A stretch of DNA of 64,000 nt from Alcanivorax sp. S6407 (GTDB lineage Bacteria; Pseudomonadota; Gammaproteobacteria; Pseudomonadales; Alcanivoracaceae). The position numbers and the translations under genes were made by a program. The stretch is from positions 515,563 through 579,562 of the forward strand of contig NZ_JALKBH010000004.1 of assembly GCF_023016115.1 (NCBI RefSeq). The letters are read 5' to 3'. Positions 32,711 to 41,091 of this stretch are shown here, piece by piece (the stretch's first letter is position 1; each line of letters starts with the position of its first letter). The notes below the pieces were generated by a model. It did no database searches and was not told the DNA's origin. It saw only the letters and a program-made list of their open reading frames with translations.

Positions 32711-34153
32711 ATGGTCGCCGAAGTGAAAGAGCTACATCAGAGCAACACCCAGATCGAGCGCATGCAGCGCATCTTTGCGGCACAGAAGGCTGCGTTCCGC
32801 CAGCACCCTTATCCGTCTGCGGAACAGCGTATCGAGCTGATCAATCGTCTCCGCCCGATTATGGCCAACCATGCGGACGACTGGGTCCAGGCCATCAATG
32901 AGGACTTCACCAACCGCGCCGCGGATGAAACCCGTCTGGCGGAAATCCTTATCACTCTTGAAGGCCTCAAATACACCACCCGCAAACTGCGCAAGTGGAT
33001 GAAGCCCAGCAAGCGAAGCGTCAGCGCCCTGAGCTGGCCCGGCAAGACCTGGGTGGAATACCAGCCGCTGGGCGTCGTCGGCGTGATCGTGCCCTGGAAC
33101 TACCCGATCCAGCTGGCGGTAGTGCCGATCATCACCGCTCTGGCCGCCGGTAACCGGGTGATGGTGAAAATGAGTGAAGCCACCCCGAATGCTGGTGCCC
33201 TGCTGGAAAAACTGGTCGCCGAGAGTTTCCCGGAAGACCAGGTGGCTATCTTCAACGGTGAAGTGGAAGTGGGTCAGGCCTTCTCCCAGCTGCCGTTCGA
33301 CCATCTGATGTTCACTGGCTCCACTGCGGTGGGTCGCCACATCATGCGCGCCGCCGCCGACAACCTGACTCCGGTGACCCTGGAGCTGGGCGGCAAGAGC
33401 CCCTGCATCATCGGTCAGGACTTCCCCATGCGCGACGCCTGCGAGCGTATTGCCTTTGGCAAGTGCCTGAATTCCGGCCAGACCTGTGTGGCCCCGGATT
33501 ACATCCTCTGCCCGGAAAACCGGGTGCAGGAATTCGTGGAAGCCTGGAAGGCCCAGGTGGCCCAGTCCTACCCGACCATGCTCGACAACCCGGACTTCAC
33601 CGCCATCGTCAACGGCCGCCAGCAACAGCGTCTGCTCGGCTACCTGAAGGATGCCCGTGAGAAGGGTGCCGAGGTGATCGAGATCAACCCGGCCAACGAA
33701 GACTTCAGCAACAGCCAGAAGATCCCCCATACCCTGGTGCTGAATGTCACTGACGACATGCAGATCGCCAAGGATGAAATCTTTGGCCCGCTGATGATCG
33801 TGGTGCCCTACAAGACCCTGGACGACGCCATCGAATACGTGAACGATCGCCCCCGTCCGCTGGCCCTGTACTACTTCGACTGGAACAGCGAAAACTGCAG
33901 CCGCGTCCTCAAGCAGACCCACTCCGGTGGCGTGTGCCTGAACGACACCATCTCCCATGTGGGTGTGGATGACATTCCGTTCGGCGGCGTCGGTGATTCC
34001 GGCATGGGTGCCTACCACGGTCCGGAAGGCTTCAAGACCTTCTCCAAGGCCAAGGGCATCTACAAGAAGGGCAAGTTCAACGCCACCCGCTTCATCCTGC
34101 CGCCCTATGGCCGTGGCATGCACAAGCTGATCGAAAAGCACATGATCAAGTAA
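32711..34153 (+). CDS. NAD(P)-dependent aldehyde dehydrogenase (coniferyl aldehyde dehydrogenase-like)
   Basis: A 480-aa cytoplasmic enzyme oxidising an aldehyde to the acid. ATG 32711 has GGAGG eight bases upstream; the ATG at 32645 lies in the leader. Catalytic residues are Glu225 (TLELGGKSP) and Cys259 (NSGQTCVAP); VPWNYPIQL and the FTGSTAVGRHI cofactor loop are present. The C-terminal half resembles class 3/CalB enzymes that act on aromatic or long-chain aldehydes. Two alcohol-oxidoreductase cassettes follow, so the set may run alcohol to aldehyde to acid. Control by the divergent TetR is likely. Confidence 0.92.
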   Translation: MVAEVKELHQSNTQIERMQRIFAAQKAAFRQHPYPSAEQRIELINRLRPIMANHADDWVQAINEDFTNRAADETRLAEILITLEGLKYTTRKLRKWMKPSKRSVSALSWPGKTWVEYQPLGVVGVIVPWNYPIQLAVVPIITALAAGNRVMVKMSEATPNAGALLEKLVAESFPEDQVAIFNGEVEVGQAFSQLPFDHLMFTGSTAVGRHIMRAAADNLTPVTLELGGKSPCIIGQDFPMRDACERIAFGKCLNSGQTCVAPDYILCPENRVQEFVEAWKAQVAQSYPTMLDNPDFTAIVNGRQQQRLLGYLKDAREKGAEVIEINPANEDFSNSQKIPHTLVLNVTDDMQIAKDEIFGPLMIVVPYKTLDDAIEYVNDRPRPLALYYFDWNSENCSRVLKQTHSGGVCLNDTISHVGVDDIPFGGVGDSGMGAYHGPEGFKTFSKAKGIYKKGKFNATRFILPPYGRGMHKLIEKHMIK

Positions 34154-34159
34154 CACCTT

Positions 34160-34205
34160 GCCGCCACCTGTTCTCTCCGGAGGGCAAGTGGTGGCGCCAT
34201 TTTTT
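34160..34205 (+). terminator. Probable terminator after the aldehyde dehydrogenase
   Basis: GCCGCCAC (34160-34167) pairs with GTGGTGGC (34188-34195, one G-T pair), and a T run follows at 34200-34205. The loop is large and has GC-rich inner pairing. Confidence 0.5.
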
Positions 34206-34217
34206 GAGTGCAATGCG

Positions 34218-34244
34218 TTAAGGAGCCTCTGAATAACTCCTTAA
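34218..34244. repeat. Solo hairpin motif TTAAGGAG-CCTCTGAATAA-CTCCTTAA
   Basis: A perfect 8-bp stem with an 11-base loop. The loop and inner stem match both ends of the 42095-42360 element and the motif at 27961-27981. It lies 25 bases before the first Tat-lipoprotein gene. Confidence 0.75.
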
Positions 34245-34269
34245 GAAAACCAATAACAAAGGACCCCCA

Positions 34270-34806
34270 ATGGATCAGGGAATCGACCGCCGCGGCTTTC
34301 TCAAGCTCGGTGCTGCAAGCAGTGCACTGCTTGCCACCGGCTCTGGCCTGGCACTACTGACCGGCTGTTCCAGCCAATCTGAAGGCCCAGCTGAGGGCTA
34401 TCGCTATTTTCGCCAGCAGGACGTGGATCTACTGACCCCCCTGGTGGGTGCCGTACTTGGCCCCGCCCTGGCTGCTGCTGGCGCCTCTGCCACTGACGGC
34501 ATGAAGGCCTACGATGATCTTCTTGAAGGTGCCATGCCCGGTACCCGCGCCACGCTGTTTCAACTCCTGGACCTGTTGCAACTGGGTGCTGCCCGCTGGT
34601 TCCTGACTGGCAGCTGGGCCCATTTCGCCGAGCAGAGTGACGAGCAACTGCAACAGACCCTCGACGACTGGTCTGCCAAGAGCAATGGCATTGCGCGCAT
34701 GGCGTTCAAGGGTCTCACCCAGCCGATGTTCATGGCCTGGTATGCCAAACCTGCTGGCGCCGTGACCACCGGCTACCCGGGGCCGCCCCAAATCGTGACG
34801 GCCTGA
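34270..34806 (+). CDS. Tat-exported lipoprotein, gluconate 2-dehydrogenase subunit 3-like (copy 1)
   Basis: A 178-aa protein with a twin-arginine motif DRRGFLKLG and a lipobox LLTGCSS (Cys about 33), so it should be exported folded and lipid-anchored. The mature part is a small helical domain (ARATLFQLLDLLQLGAARWFLTGSW ... TGYPGPP). It resembles the small subunit that accompanies GMC dehydrogenases. In such enzymes the small subunit carries the Tat signal and brings the FAD subunit along. It is directly followed by the GMC gene (37 bases). A second copy is at 36610-37143. Confidence 0.8.
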   Translation: MDQGIDRRGFLKLGAASSALLATGSGLALLTGCSSQSEGPAEGYRYFRQQDVDLLTPLVGAVLGPALAAAGASATDGMKAYDDLLEGAMPGTRATLFQLLDLLQLGAARWFLTGSWAHFAEQSDEQLQQTLDDWSAKSNGIARMAFKGLTQPMFMAWYAKPAGAVTTGYPGPPQIVTA

Positions 34807-34843
34807 GCCGCTGTCCCGCACCCAACAAGAACAAGGAAATGTC

Positions 34844-36457
34844 ATGCAGGACCTGACGACTCTGCAGATCAAGGTACAAGACCCGTGGAAAAGCCCCGCG
34901 GATAACGGCTGGAACGTGATCGATGGCCGTACTATCAACGATGACCGCACCCTGGAAGCGGATGTGATCATTGTCGGCAGTGGCGCCGGTGGTGGTGTCA
35001 GCGCCGAAATCCTCAGCCAGCGCGGCCTCAAGGTGATCGTGCTGGAAGCGGCCAAACTGAAAACTTCTGCCCAGTTCAACCTGGACGAGAGTGAAGCCTA
35101 TCGTGACCTCTATCAGGAGGGCGCCATGCGGGCCACCAAGGACGCCGGCATGACCATCCTGCAGGGCAGGGCGGTGGGTGGCACCACCGTGGTGAACTGG
35201 ACCAGCTCCTTCCGCACGCCCAAAGAGACCCTGGATTTCTGGCGTGACCAGTATGCGGTGGAAGGACTCAGCCGGACCGAACTGGATCCCTGGTTCGAGC
35301 AGATGGAAAAACGCCTGAAGATCGAAAAGTGGCTGATGCCCCCCAATGCCAACAACGATGTGCTCAAGCGCGGCTGCGATGCGCTTGGCTGGCACGCCGA
35401 AGCCATCCCGCGGAACGTGAGCGGCTGCTGGAATATTGGCTACTGTGGTATGGGCTGCCCCACCAATGCCAAGCAATCCATGCTGGTGACCACCCTGCCA
35501 GGAGCACTGGCCAGTGGCGCCACCCTGATCCACAGCGCCCAGGCTGACACCCTGATCATCGAAGGGGATAGCGTCACCGGGATCAACGCGCGGCCGCTCA
35601 AGGACGACAAGACCCCCACCGGGGCCAAACTGACGCTCAAGGCCCGTGCAGTGGTTACCGCCGGTGGCAGCATGCAGAGCCCGGCCTTGCTGATGCGCTC
35701 CGGCGCCCCGGATCCGCAAGGTCTGGTCGGGACACGCACCTTCCTGCACCCCACCAACTTCGCCTATGGCATCTATGACAAGGAAATCGCCCCCTACTAC
35801 GGCGCCCCCCAGTCCATGTACTCGGACGAGTTCGTGTTCAAGGATGGCGTGGATGGCCGGGCCGGCTTCAAGCTGGAAATGATGCCCATGCACCCCGGCC
35901 TGAATACGGCGCTGGTGGGCGGCTACGGCGCCAGTGCCTTCGATCAGGCCCAACGCTTGCCCAACCTGGCCGGTTCCATTGCCTTGCTGCGTGATGGCTT
36001 CCATGAGGACAGCGTGGGCGGCACAGTGGAACTGCGCGACAACGGCGAACCGCTGCTGGATTACCCGGTCAACGAGTACCTGCTGGAAGGCACTAAACGG
36101 GCTCACCTGACCATGCTGGAAATGCAGTTTGCTGCCGGCGCAAGAGAAGTGCGTCCCGGCCATGCTCATGCGCCTTACTACAAGAACTGGAAAGAAGCCC
36201 GTATTGGTGTGGAAAGCCTGGAATACGCCCCCACCATCACCGGCCTGGGCAGTGCCCACGTCATGGGCGGCCTGACCATGGGCCAGGACGAGCAGCGCTG
36301 TACCGTCAACAGTGATGGAAGCTACAAGTACCTCAACGGTCTCTATGTCATCGATGGTTCGGTGTTCCCCACCAGCCTCGGGGTCAACCCGCAGCTGACC
36401 ATCTATGGCATGAGCGCCCGCAATGCCACCGCCCTGGCGGATTCCCTCACCGCCTAG
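34844..36457 (+). CDS. GMC-family FAD oxidoreductase (copy 1)
   Basis: A 537-aa flavoprotein. It has the FAD-binding Rossmann motif VIIVGSGAGGGVSAEIL near residue 44, GRAVGGTTVVNWTSSFRTP in the flavin attachment loop, a cysteine-rich CWNIGYCGMGCPTNAKQS, and the C-terminal GMC_oxred_C with HVMGGLTMG and NPQLTIYGMSARNA. It has no signal peptide of its own, so it may hitch-hike through Tat with the lipoprotein encoded before it. The Cys-containing insert and subunit partnering resemble membrane-linked sugar or alcohol dehydrogenases more than alcohol oxidases. The electron acceptor is not encoded nearby. The substrate is probably an alcohol, by context. Confidence 0.88.
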   Translation: MQDLTTLQIKVQDPWKSPADNGWNVIDGRTINDDRTLEADVIIVGSGAGGGVSAEILSQRGLKVIVLEAAKLKTSAQFNLDESEAYRDLYQEGAMRATKDAGMTILQGRAVGGTTVVNWTSSFRTPKETLDFWRDQYAVEGLSRTELDPWFEQMEKRLKIEKWLMPPNANNDVLKRGCDALGWHAEAIPRNVSGCWNIGYCGMGCPTNAKQSMLVTTLPGALASGATLIHSAQADTLIIEGDSVTGINARPLKDDKTPTGAKLTLKARAVVTAGGSMQSPALLMRSGAPDPQGLVGTRTFLHPTNFAYGIYDKEIAPYYGAPQSMYSDEFVFKDGVDGRAGFKLEMMPMHPGLNTALVGGYGASAFDQAQRLPNLAGSIALLRDGFHEDSVGGTVELRDNGEPLLDYPVNEYLLEGTKRAHLTMLEMQFAAGAREVRPGHAHAPYYKNWKEARIGVESLEYAPTITGLGSAHVMGGLTMGQDEQRCTVNSDGSYKYLNGLYVIDGSVFPTSLGVNPQLTIYGMSARNATALADSLTA

Positions 36458-36466
36458 TCTTGACCC

Positions 36467-36497
36467 GGCTGCCTGCCTCTTGAACAGGCAGGCAGCC
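36467..36497. terminator. 12-bp stem hairpin after GMC copy 1
   Basis: GGCTGCCTGCCT, loop CTTGAAC, AGGCAGGCAGCC. The stem is strong but no T tract follows, so it may be an mRNA 3' end or attenuating structure rather than a classical terminator. Confidence 0.5.
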
Positions 36498-36524
36498 GCA
36501 AGTCAATGTCAAAAATTCACCAAT

Positions 36525-36550
36525 TGAGACAAAAACCTCATTTTGTTTCA
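36525..36550. promoter_or_regulatory. Inverted repeat upstream of cassette 2
   Basis: TGAGACAAAA, 6 bases, TTTTGTTTCA, with 9 of 10 positions paired. It lies 60 bases before the second Tat-lipoprotein gene and is a candidate operator for separate control of cassette 2. Confidence 0.35.
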
Positions 36551-36609
36551 CGGTGAACTACGCCATATTGCAGCCTGACGATTCCCGCGAATAACGACGG
36601 ATAGGTGCC

Positions 36610-37143
36610 ATGGCTGTGGAAATGCATCGACGTGACTTTCTCAAGACCGGCCTGTTCGGTGGTGCCCTGCTCGCCACCGGCTCCAGTCTTGCCCTGCTCA
36701 GCGGCTGTTCCAGCAATGACGGCCCGGCAGAGGGCTATCTGCATCTGCGCCAGCAGGATGTGGAACTGCTGCTGCCGCTTACCGGGGTGGTACTGGCCCA
36801 GGCCCTGGAGAAGTCCGGTGCATCTGCAGAGACGGCCCTGAAGGCTTACGACAAGGTGCTCAATGGCGCCATGCCTGGCACCCGCGCCACCATGTTCCAG
36901 TTGTTCGATCTGATGCAGCTGGGTGCTGCCCGCTGGTATATCACCGGTAGCTGGGCATCCTTCGCTGACCAGGACCAGGCCACCCTGACCCAGACCCTGC
37001 AGGCCTGGTTCACTCTCGATCGCACCCTTTCCCGCATGGCCTGGAAAGGGCTGGTACAGCCGTTGATGTTTGCCTGGTTTGCCCAGCCGGAGGCCGGCCT
37101 GACCACCGGTTACCCGGGACCACCGCAACGGGTTATTTCCTGA
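36610..37143 (+). CDS. Tat-exported lipoprotein, gluconate 2-dehydrogenase subunit 3-like (copy 2)
   Basis: A 177-aa paralogue of 34270-34806, with HRRDFLKTG as the twin-arginine motif and a lipobox LLSGCSS. Shared landmarks include LRQQDVELL, AMPGTRATMFQLFDLMQLGAARW and TTGYPGPP. The two copies differ mainly in the region between the lipobox and the helical core. It precedes its own GMC partner by 48 bases. The order lipoprotein-GMC is conserved in both cassettes, which supports the two proteins working as a complex. Confidence 0.8.
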   Translation: MAVEMHRRDFLKTGLFGGALLATGSSLALLSGCSSNDGPAEGYLHLRQQDVELLLPLTGVVLAQALEKSGASAETALKAYDKVLNGAMPGTRATMFQLFDLMQLGAARWYITGSWASFADQDQATLTQTLQAWFTLDRTLSRMAWKGLVQPLMFAWFAQPEAGLTTGYPGPPQRVIS

Positions 37144-37191
37144 TCCCTTTACCTTTCACCCCCCTTACCGGCAGACGCTAAAGGAAGTCAC

Positions 37192-38802
37192 ATGCAGGAC
37201 CTCAGCACTCTGAAAATCCAGTCCAAGGATCCCTGGAAAGATCCCAAGGCCAATGGCTGGGATGTGATTGATGGTCGCCAGGAACTCAGCGACCGCACCC
37301 TGGAAGCCGATGTGGTCATCGTCGGCAGTGGCGCCGGTGGCGGAGTCAGCGCGGAAATTCTCAGCCAGAAGGGCCTCAAGGTGATTCTGGTAGAAGCGGC
37401 GCGCCTGAAGAGCTCCGACGAGTTCAACCTGAACGAAGCCGAGGCCTACCACGATCTGTATCAGGAAGGCGGCATGCGTGCCACCAAGGACGGCACCATG
37501 TCCATCATGCAGGGGCGGGCAGTCGGCGGCACCACCGTGGTGAACTGGACCAGCTCGTTCCGCACCCCGGTACAGACGCTGGATTTCTGGCGCGACCAGT
37601 TCGGTGTGGAAGGCATGGACGAAGCCGCCATGGCCCCCTGGTTTGCGCAAATGGAAAAGCGCCTCAAGGTGATGAAGTGGGTGGCCCACAACAGCAATAA
37701 CCAGATCATGCAGGATGCCTGTCAGTCACTGGGCTGGCAGTCCGATGTCATCCCCCGCAACGTGAGCGGCTGCTGGAATCTGGGCTACTGCGGCATGGGC
37801 TGCCCCACCAACGCCAAGCAATCCATGCTGGTCACCACCATTCCTGCTGCCATGGATGCCGGCGCCACCCTGCTGCACAGCGCCCAGGCGGACACCCTGA
37901 TCATCGAAGGGGACAAGGTCACCGGGGTACGCATCAAGACCCTGGACAACAACAAGATTGCCACCGGCGCCACCCTGACCCTGAAGGCGGCCACCGTGAT
38001 CGTGTCCGGCGGCTCCATCCAGAGCCCGGCCTTGCTGCTGCGCTCCCAGGTACCGGATCCCCATGAGCGGGTGGGCAAGCGCACCTTTACTCACCCCACC
38101 AGCTTTGCCTTCGGCATCTTCGACAAGGAAATCGCGCCTTATTACGGCGCACCGCAGAGCATCTACTGCGACGAGTTCAGCCACCAGGACGGTATCGCAG
38201 GTAAGGCCGGCTACAAGATGGAAATGATGGCCCTGCACCCGGGCATGGTCGGCGCCTTTGTCGCCGGTTTCGGCCAGCAGGCCTGGGACGAAATTTCCCA
38301 GCTGCCCAACATGGGTGGCGCCATCGCCATGATTCGTGATGGCTTCCATGAGCAAAGCCAGGGCGGCGCGGTGGAGCTGCGCGACAACGGCGAGCCGGTA
38401 ATTGATTACCCGATCAACGAGTACGTGCTGGAGGGCACCCGTCGTGCCCACCTGAGCATGGTGGAAATGTTCTTTGCGGCCGGCGCCAAAAAGGTTCGTC
38501 CCAGCCACAGCCAGGCGGATTACTACACCAGTTGGAAGGACGCCCAGGCGCGGCTGTCGAAACTGGCCTATGTGCCGGTGGCTACCGGCATCGGTTGTGC
38601 CCACGTGATGGGTGGCCTGGCCATGGGTTCGGACGAGAGCCAGTGCGTGGTCAACAGCGATGGCAGCTACAAGCATCTGGACGGCCTGTACGTGATGGAC
38701 GGATCGGTATTCCCCACCAGTGTGGGCGCCAATCCGCAACTGAGCATCTACGGTGTCAGCGCCCGCAATGCCACTTTGCTGGCGGACAAACTGAAGGCCT
38801 GA
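37192..38802 (+). CDS. GMC-family FAD oxidoreductase (copy 2)
   Basis: A 536-aa paralogue of 34844-36457. The start (MQDLSTLKIQSKDPW), the FAD motif VVIVGSGAGGGVSAEIL, GRAVGGTTVVNWTSSFRTP, CWNLGYCGMGCPTNAKQS and the C-terminal HVMGGLAMG ... NPQLSIYGVSARNA are all shared. The duplication is clearly of the whole lipoprotein-GMC unit. Divergence is largest in the substrate-cap region (about residues 150-190 and 330-430), so the two enzymes may differ in chain-length or substrate preference (inference). Confidence 0.88.
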   Translation: MQDLSTLKIQSKDPWKDPKANGWDVIDGRQELSDRTLEADVVIVGSGAGGGVSAEILSQKGLKVILVEAARLKSSDEFNLNEAEAYHDLYQEGGMRATKDGTMSIMQGRAVGGTTVVNWTSSFRTPVQTLDFWRDQFGVEGMDEAAMAPWFAQMEKRLKVMKWVAHNSNNQIMQDACQSLGWQSDVIPRNVSGCWNLGYCGMGCPTNAKQSMLVTTIPAAMDAGATLLHSAQADTLIIEGDKVTGVRIKTLDNNKIATGATLTLKAATVIVSGGSIQSPALLLRSQVPDPHERVGKRTFTHPTSFAFGIFDKEIAPYYGAPQSIYCDEFSHQDGIAGKAGYKMEMMALHPGMVGAFVAGFGQQAWDEISQLPNMGGAIAMIRDGFHEQSQGGAVELRDNGEPVIDYPINEYVLEGTRRAHLSMVEMFFAAGAKKVRPSHSQADYYTSWKDAQARLSKLAYVPVATGIGCAHVMGGLAMGSDESQCVVNSDGSYKHLDGLYVMDGSVFPTSVGANPQLSIYGVSARNATLLADKLKA

Positions 38803-38808
38803 GCCTGC

Positions 38809-39063
38809 TTACCACCAGGCCAGAATGGCGGCCCAGATCAGGCCGCCCATGGCGATGGGCGCAGTGAACAGCACCAGCCAGTAACACATGAACAGGTTGT
38901 AGAGCAGGCCGCTGATATCCACCCCGAGCACGAAACAGGGGTCAGCGGCACCGGCATCCAGGCGGGTGCCTTTGAGCCGGGCGATACCCGAGCCCAGCAG
39001 GCTGAGCCCGAACGGCACGGCAACGAGTAACAGACTGGTTAACACCCATTGCGCAGGTGTCAT
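38809..39063 (-). CDS. Small membrane protein, unknown
   Basis: An 84-aa protein from ATG 39063, with GGAGG seven bases upstream. Two or three hydrophobic segments are predicted (VLTSLLLVAVPFGLSLLG; LLYNLFMCYWLVLFTAPIAMGGLIWAAIL as one long or two short helices). It ends six bases from the convergent GMC gene. I do not recognise a family. Confidence 0.6.
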   Translation of the reverse strand: MTPAQWVLTSLLLVAVPFGLSLLGSGIARLKGTRLDAGAADPCFVLGVDISGLLYNLFMCYWLVLFTAPIAMGGLIWAAILAWW

Positions 39064-39210
39064 GACAAACCTCCTCCCCCGATGAAGTAGCGGGATGGTA
39101 GCAGAGGCACAGCCGACACGTTGCGACCTGTGGCAAATCGCCTGCATTTGCCACGGAGATTCAGGCGGGCAGGTTCATTCATTCGGCAATGACAGAAGGG
39201 AAGGGAAGGT

Positions 39211-40005
39211 ATGAGCAATTTTTCCGGCAAGACCGCACTGATCACCGGCGCATCGTCAGGCATGGGCATGGATTACGCCCGCCAGCTTTGCGCTGCCGGC
39301 GCCAACCTGATCCTCACTGCCCGCCGCGAGGATCGTCTTGACGCGCTCAAGCAGGAGCTGGCCGCCGAATGCTCCCGGTCAGGGAAGAACGTGGACATTC
39401 ACGTGTTTGCCTGTGACCTGGTCGACGAGGAATCCCGTAACTCCCTGATCACCCGCATTGCCGACGCCGGGCTCAAGGTGGACATCCTGATCAACAATGC
39501 CGGCCTGGGTCTGCAGGCGCCGTACCTGACCCAGCAATGGGATGACCTGCATGGCATGATGCAACTGGACATGAATGCCCTGTCCCACCTGACCCATCAT
39601 TACGCCGCCGACATGAAGGCCCGCGGCGAAGGTTACATCCTGCTGGTAGCGTCCGTGGCCGGCCACATGGCCATCCCCGGCTACGCCGCCTACAGCGCCT
39701 GCAAATACTATGTTCGCGCCCTGGGCTATGCTCTCAACGGCGAGCTGCGCCCGGATGGCATCCGCGTCACCGTGGTTTCCCCCGGCGCCACCGAAACCGC
39801 CTTCTTCGAAGTGGCCGGCCACGAGCGCAACTGGATCGCCCGCTTCATGACCGGCAAGAGCGAGCACGTGGTCTCTTCCGCCCTGAAAGGCCTCAAGCGC
39901 GGCAAGCGCGAAATCGTGCCCGGCACCCTCAACTGGTTGGCCACCTTCTACAGCCGCATCCTGCCCTACGGCATGATGCGCCGCATCATGGAAGTGATAT
40001 TTTAG
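39211..40005 (+). CDS. Short-chain dehydrogenase/reductase
   Basis: A 264-aa classical SDR. It has a cofactor motif TGASSGMG (residues about 12-19), NNAG, a catalytic Ser in LLVASVAG, and YSACKYY (Tyr-X3-Lys). Arg after the glycine motif and in LTARRED suggests NADPH preference. A C-terminal hydrophobic helix (TLNWLATFYSRILPYGMMRRIM) is typical of the membrane-associated DltE/YqjQ-like SDRs. The substrate is unknown. Confidence 0.9.
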   Translation: MSNFSGKTALITGASSGMGMDYARQLCAAGANLILTARREDRLDALKQELAAECSRSGKNVDIHVFACDLVDEESRNSLITRIADAGLKVDILINNAGLGLQAPYLTQQWDDLHGMMQLDMNALSHLTHHYAADMKARGEGYILLVASVAGHMAIPGYAAYSACKYYVRALGYALNGELRPDGIRVTVVSPGATETAFFEVAGHERNWIARFMTGKSEHVVSSALKGLKRGKREIVPGTLNWLATFYSRILPYGMMRRIMEVIF

Positions 40006-40008
40006 GAA

Positions 40009-40043
40009 CGCTGCACGCATCACGCTTCATGCAACATGCAAAG
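40009..40043 (+). repeat. CGCNNCA x5 heptamer array (family D)
   Basis: CGCTGCA, CGCATCA, CGCTTCA, TGCAACA, TGCAAAG. It starts 4 bases after the SDR stop. The gap 40006-40457 (452 bases) holds this array, the family A array, a terminator and a composite element, and no gene. Confidence 0.7.
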
Positions 40044-40078
40044 AACACAAGGCAGCTAGCGCGGCCTTTTGTATGAGC

Positions 40079-40174
40079 GCCTGACCTGACGCCTGACGCC
40101 TGACGCCTGACGCCTGACGCCTGACGCCTGACGCCTGACGCCTGACGCCTGACGCCTGACGCCTGACGCCTGAC
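40079..40174 (+). repeat. GCCTGAC x13 heptamer array (family A), longest in the window
   Basis: One unit at 40079-40085, a 5-base truncated unit CTGAC at 40086-40090, then twelve perfect units at 40091-40174. On the plus strand TGA falls in all three frames. On the minus strand it is open in all frames, giving an artefactual repeated VRRQASG peptide. Confidence 0.95.
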
Positions 40175-40214
40175 GCAAAAAGGCCCGCCCGATAAACCGG
40201 GCGGGCCTTTTTGC
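40175..40214 (+). terminator. Terminator abutting the 13-unit array
   Basis: A perfect 17-bp stem (GCAAAAAGGCCCGCCCG / CGGGCGGGCCTTTTTGC) with loop ATAAAC. The A and T tracts let it work in both directions. It begins immediately after the last GCCTGAC unit. Confidence 0.85.
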
Positions 40215-40240
40215 GTCGGTAAACACTTGCTATACCCCGC

Positions 40241-40440
40241 TGTAGGAGCTTGCCTGCAAGCGATCCGAGCCTAAGCGAGGAACTGAGTTTCGAGTTACGA
40301 GAAGCGAGTTTCGAAAGGCAGAACCCCAAACCAAAACGGACCTGGACGCCGGTTTTGGATTTTCGAAACTCGTTACTCGAAACTCTCTTCTGGAATCCTT
40401 ACCTCGCCAAGGCTCGGATCGCGAGCAGGCTCGCTCCTAC
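40241..40440. repeat. Composite REP/heptamer element (200 bp)
   Basis: The order is the same as 31656-31852: left REP arm 40241-40280; family B array 40291-40318 (CGAGTTA, CGAGAAG, CGAGTTT, CGAAAGG); spacer; reverse array 40364-40391; right arm 40402-40440. The right arm palindrome is GCGAGCAGGCTCGC instead of GCTTGCAGGCAAGC, so the stem is kept by paired changes. Confidence 0.8.
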
Positions 40441-40457
40441 AGCGGCTCCGATCCAGT

Positions 40458-40910
40458 TCAGCAGCCTTCAACCGGCCCCAGTTGATCCAGAAACTCCCCC
40501 GCCCAGAACAGCCCCTGAACAGCCAGCCCGGTCACCGCCAGCATCACCAGCAGAAACACCAGCGGCCGCAGCCTGGCACGGCGGCCATACACATAGCGGG
40601 TGGGTTTGAGGACTTTCTCGCCGGGTAAGGGATGCTGGGCCAGTTGCCAGACGCGCAGGCTGTGACGGCCCTCAATGGCCAGCACTACCAGCACGAAACT
40701 GCCCGGCAATCCCACAAAGATCCCGTAGATCAGCACCGCCATGGCACTGAACGGGCCCAGCTGACGGCAAGGAGCAGTCTCGACGAAGGTTTCAAACCAG
40801 GGAAAGAAAAGCCACTGGGTGACCAGCAACAACGGCAACGCCCAGGCCCCATGAAAGGCCAGAAGTGTTAACCGCTCGCGGCGGCTATATTGCGGTGCCC
40901 ACTGCTCCAT
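40458..40910 (-). CDS. Membrane protein of unknown function
   Basis: A 150-aa protein from ATG 40910, with AGGGGA upstream. Three hydrophobic segments are visible (about residues 20-38, 55-80 and 115-138), joined by a basic stretch with HSLRVWQLAQHPLPGEK and RYVYGRRARLRPL. I do not recognise a family. Repeat elements flank it on both sides. Confidence 0.6.
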   Translation of the reverse strand: MEQWAPQYSRRERLTLLAFHGAWALPLLLVTQWLFFPWFETFVETAPCRQLGPFSAMAVLIYGIFVGLPGSFVLVVLAIEGRHSLRVWQLAQHPLPGEKVLKPTRYVYGRRARLRPLVFLLVMLAVTGLAVQGLFWAGEFLDQLGPVEGC

Positions 40911-41031
40911 CCGATTCCCCTGAACAAGATCAGGCAAAGTGTGCCAGATTTTTCAGGGGTTGTTTGATTGAGCAGGGCAAGTCAGACAGACATAAAAACG
41001 GTGCATCGCAGAATTGAGGGAGAGCAAGCCG

Positions 41032-41073
41032 GTCTGACGCCTGACGCCTGACGCCTGACGCCTGACGCCTGAC
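41032..41073 (+). repeat. GCCTGAC x5 heptamer array plus one variant unit (family A)
   Basis: GTCTGAC then five perfect GCCTGAC units. It is followed by GCCAAGGATGAAACCG, nearly the same flank as after the array at 15840-15880, and then a REP arm. It lies in the 472-base gap 40911-41382, which has no gene. Confidence 0.9.
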
Positions 41074-41091
41074 GCCAAGGATGAAACCGCC

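Noticed and set aside
40079-40174. CRISPR array
   Set aside because: The repeat unit is 7 bp without spacers, and no cas genes are present.
40027-40329. Minus-strand frame encoding a repeated VRRQASG peptide (a shorter version lies at 40930-41177)
   Set aside because: It is simply the GCCTGAC array read on the strand without stops; there is no start site, ribosome site or conserved flank.
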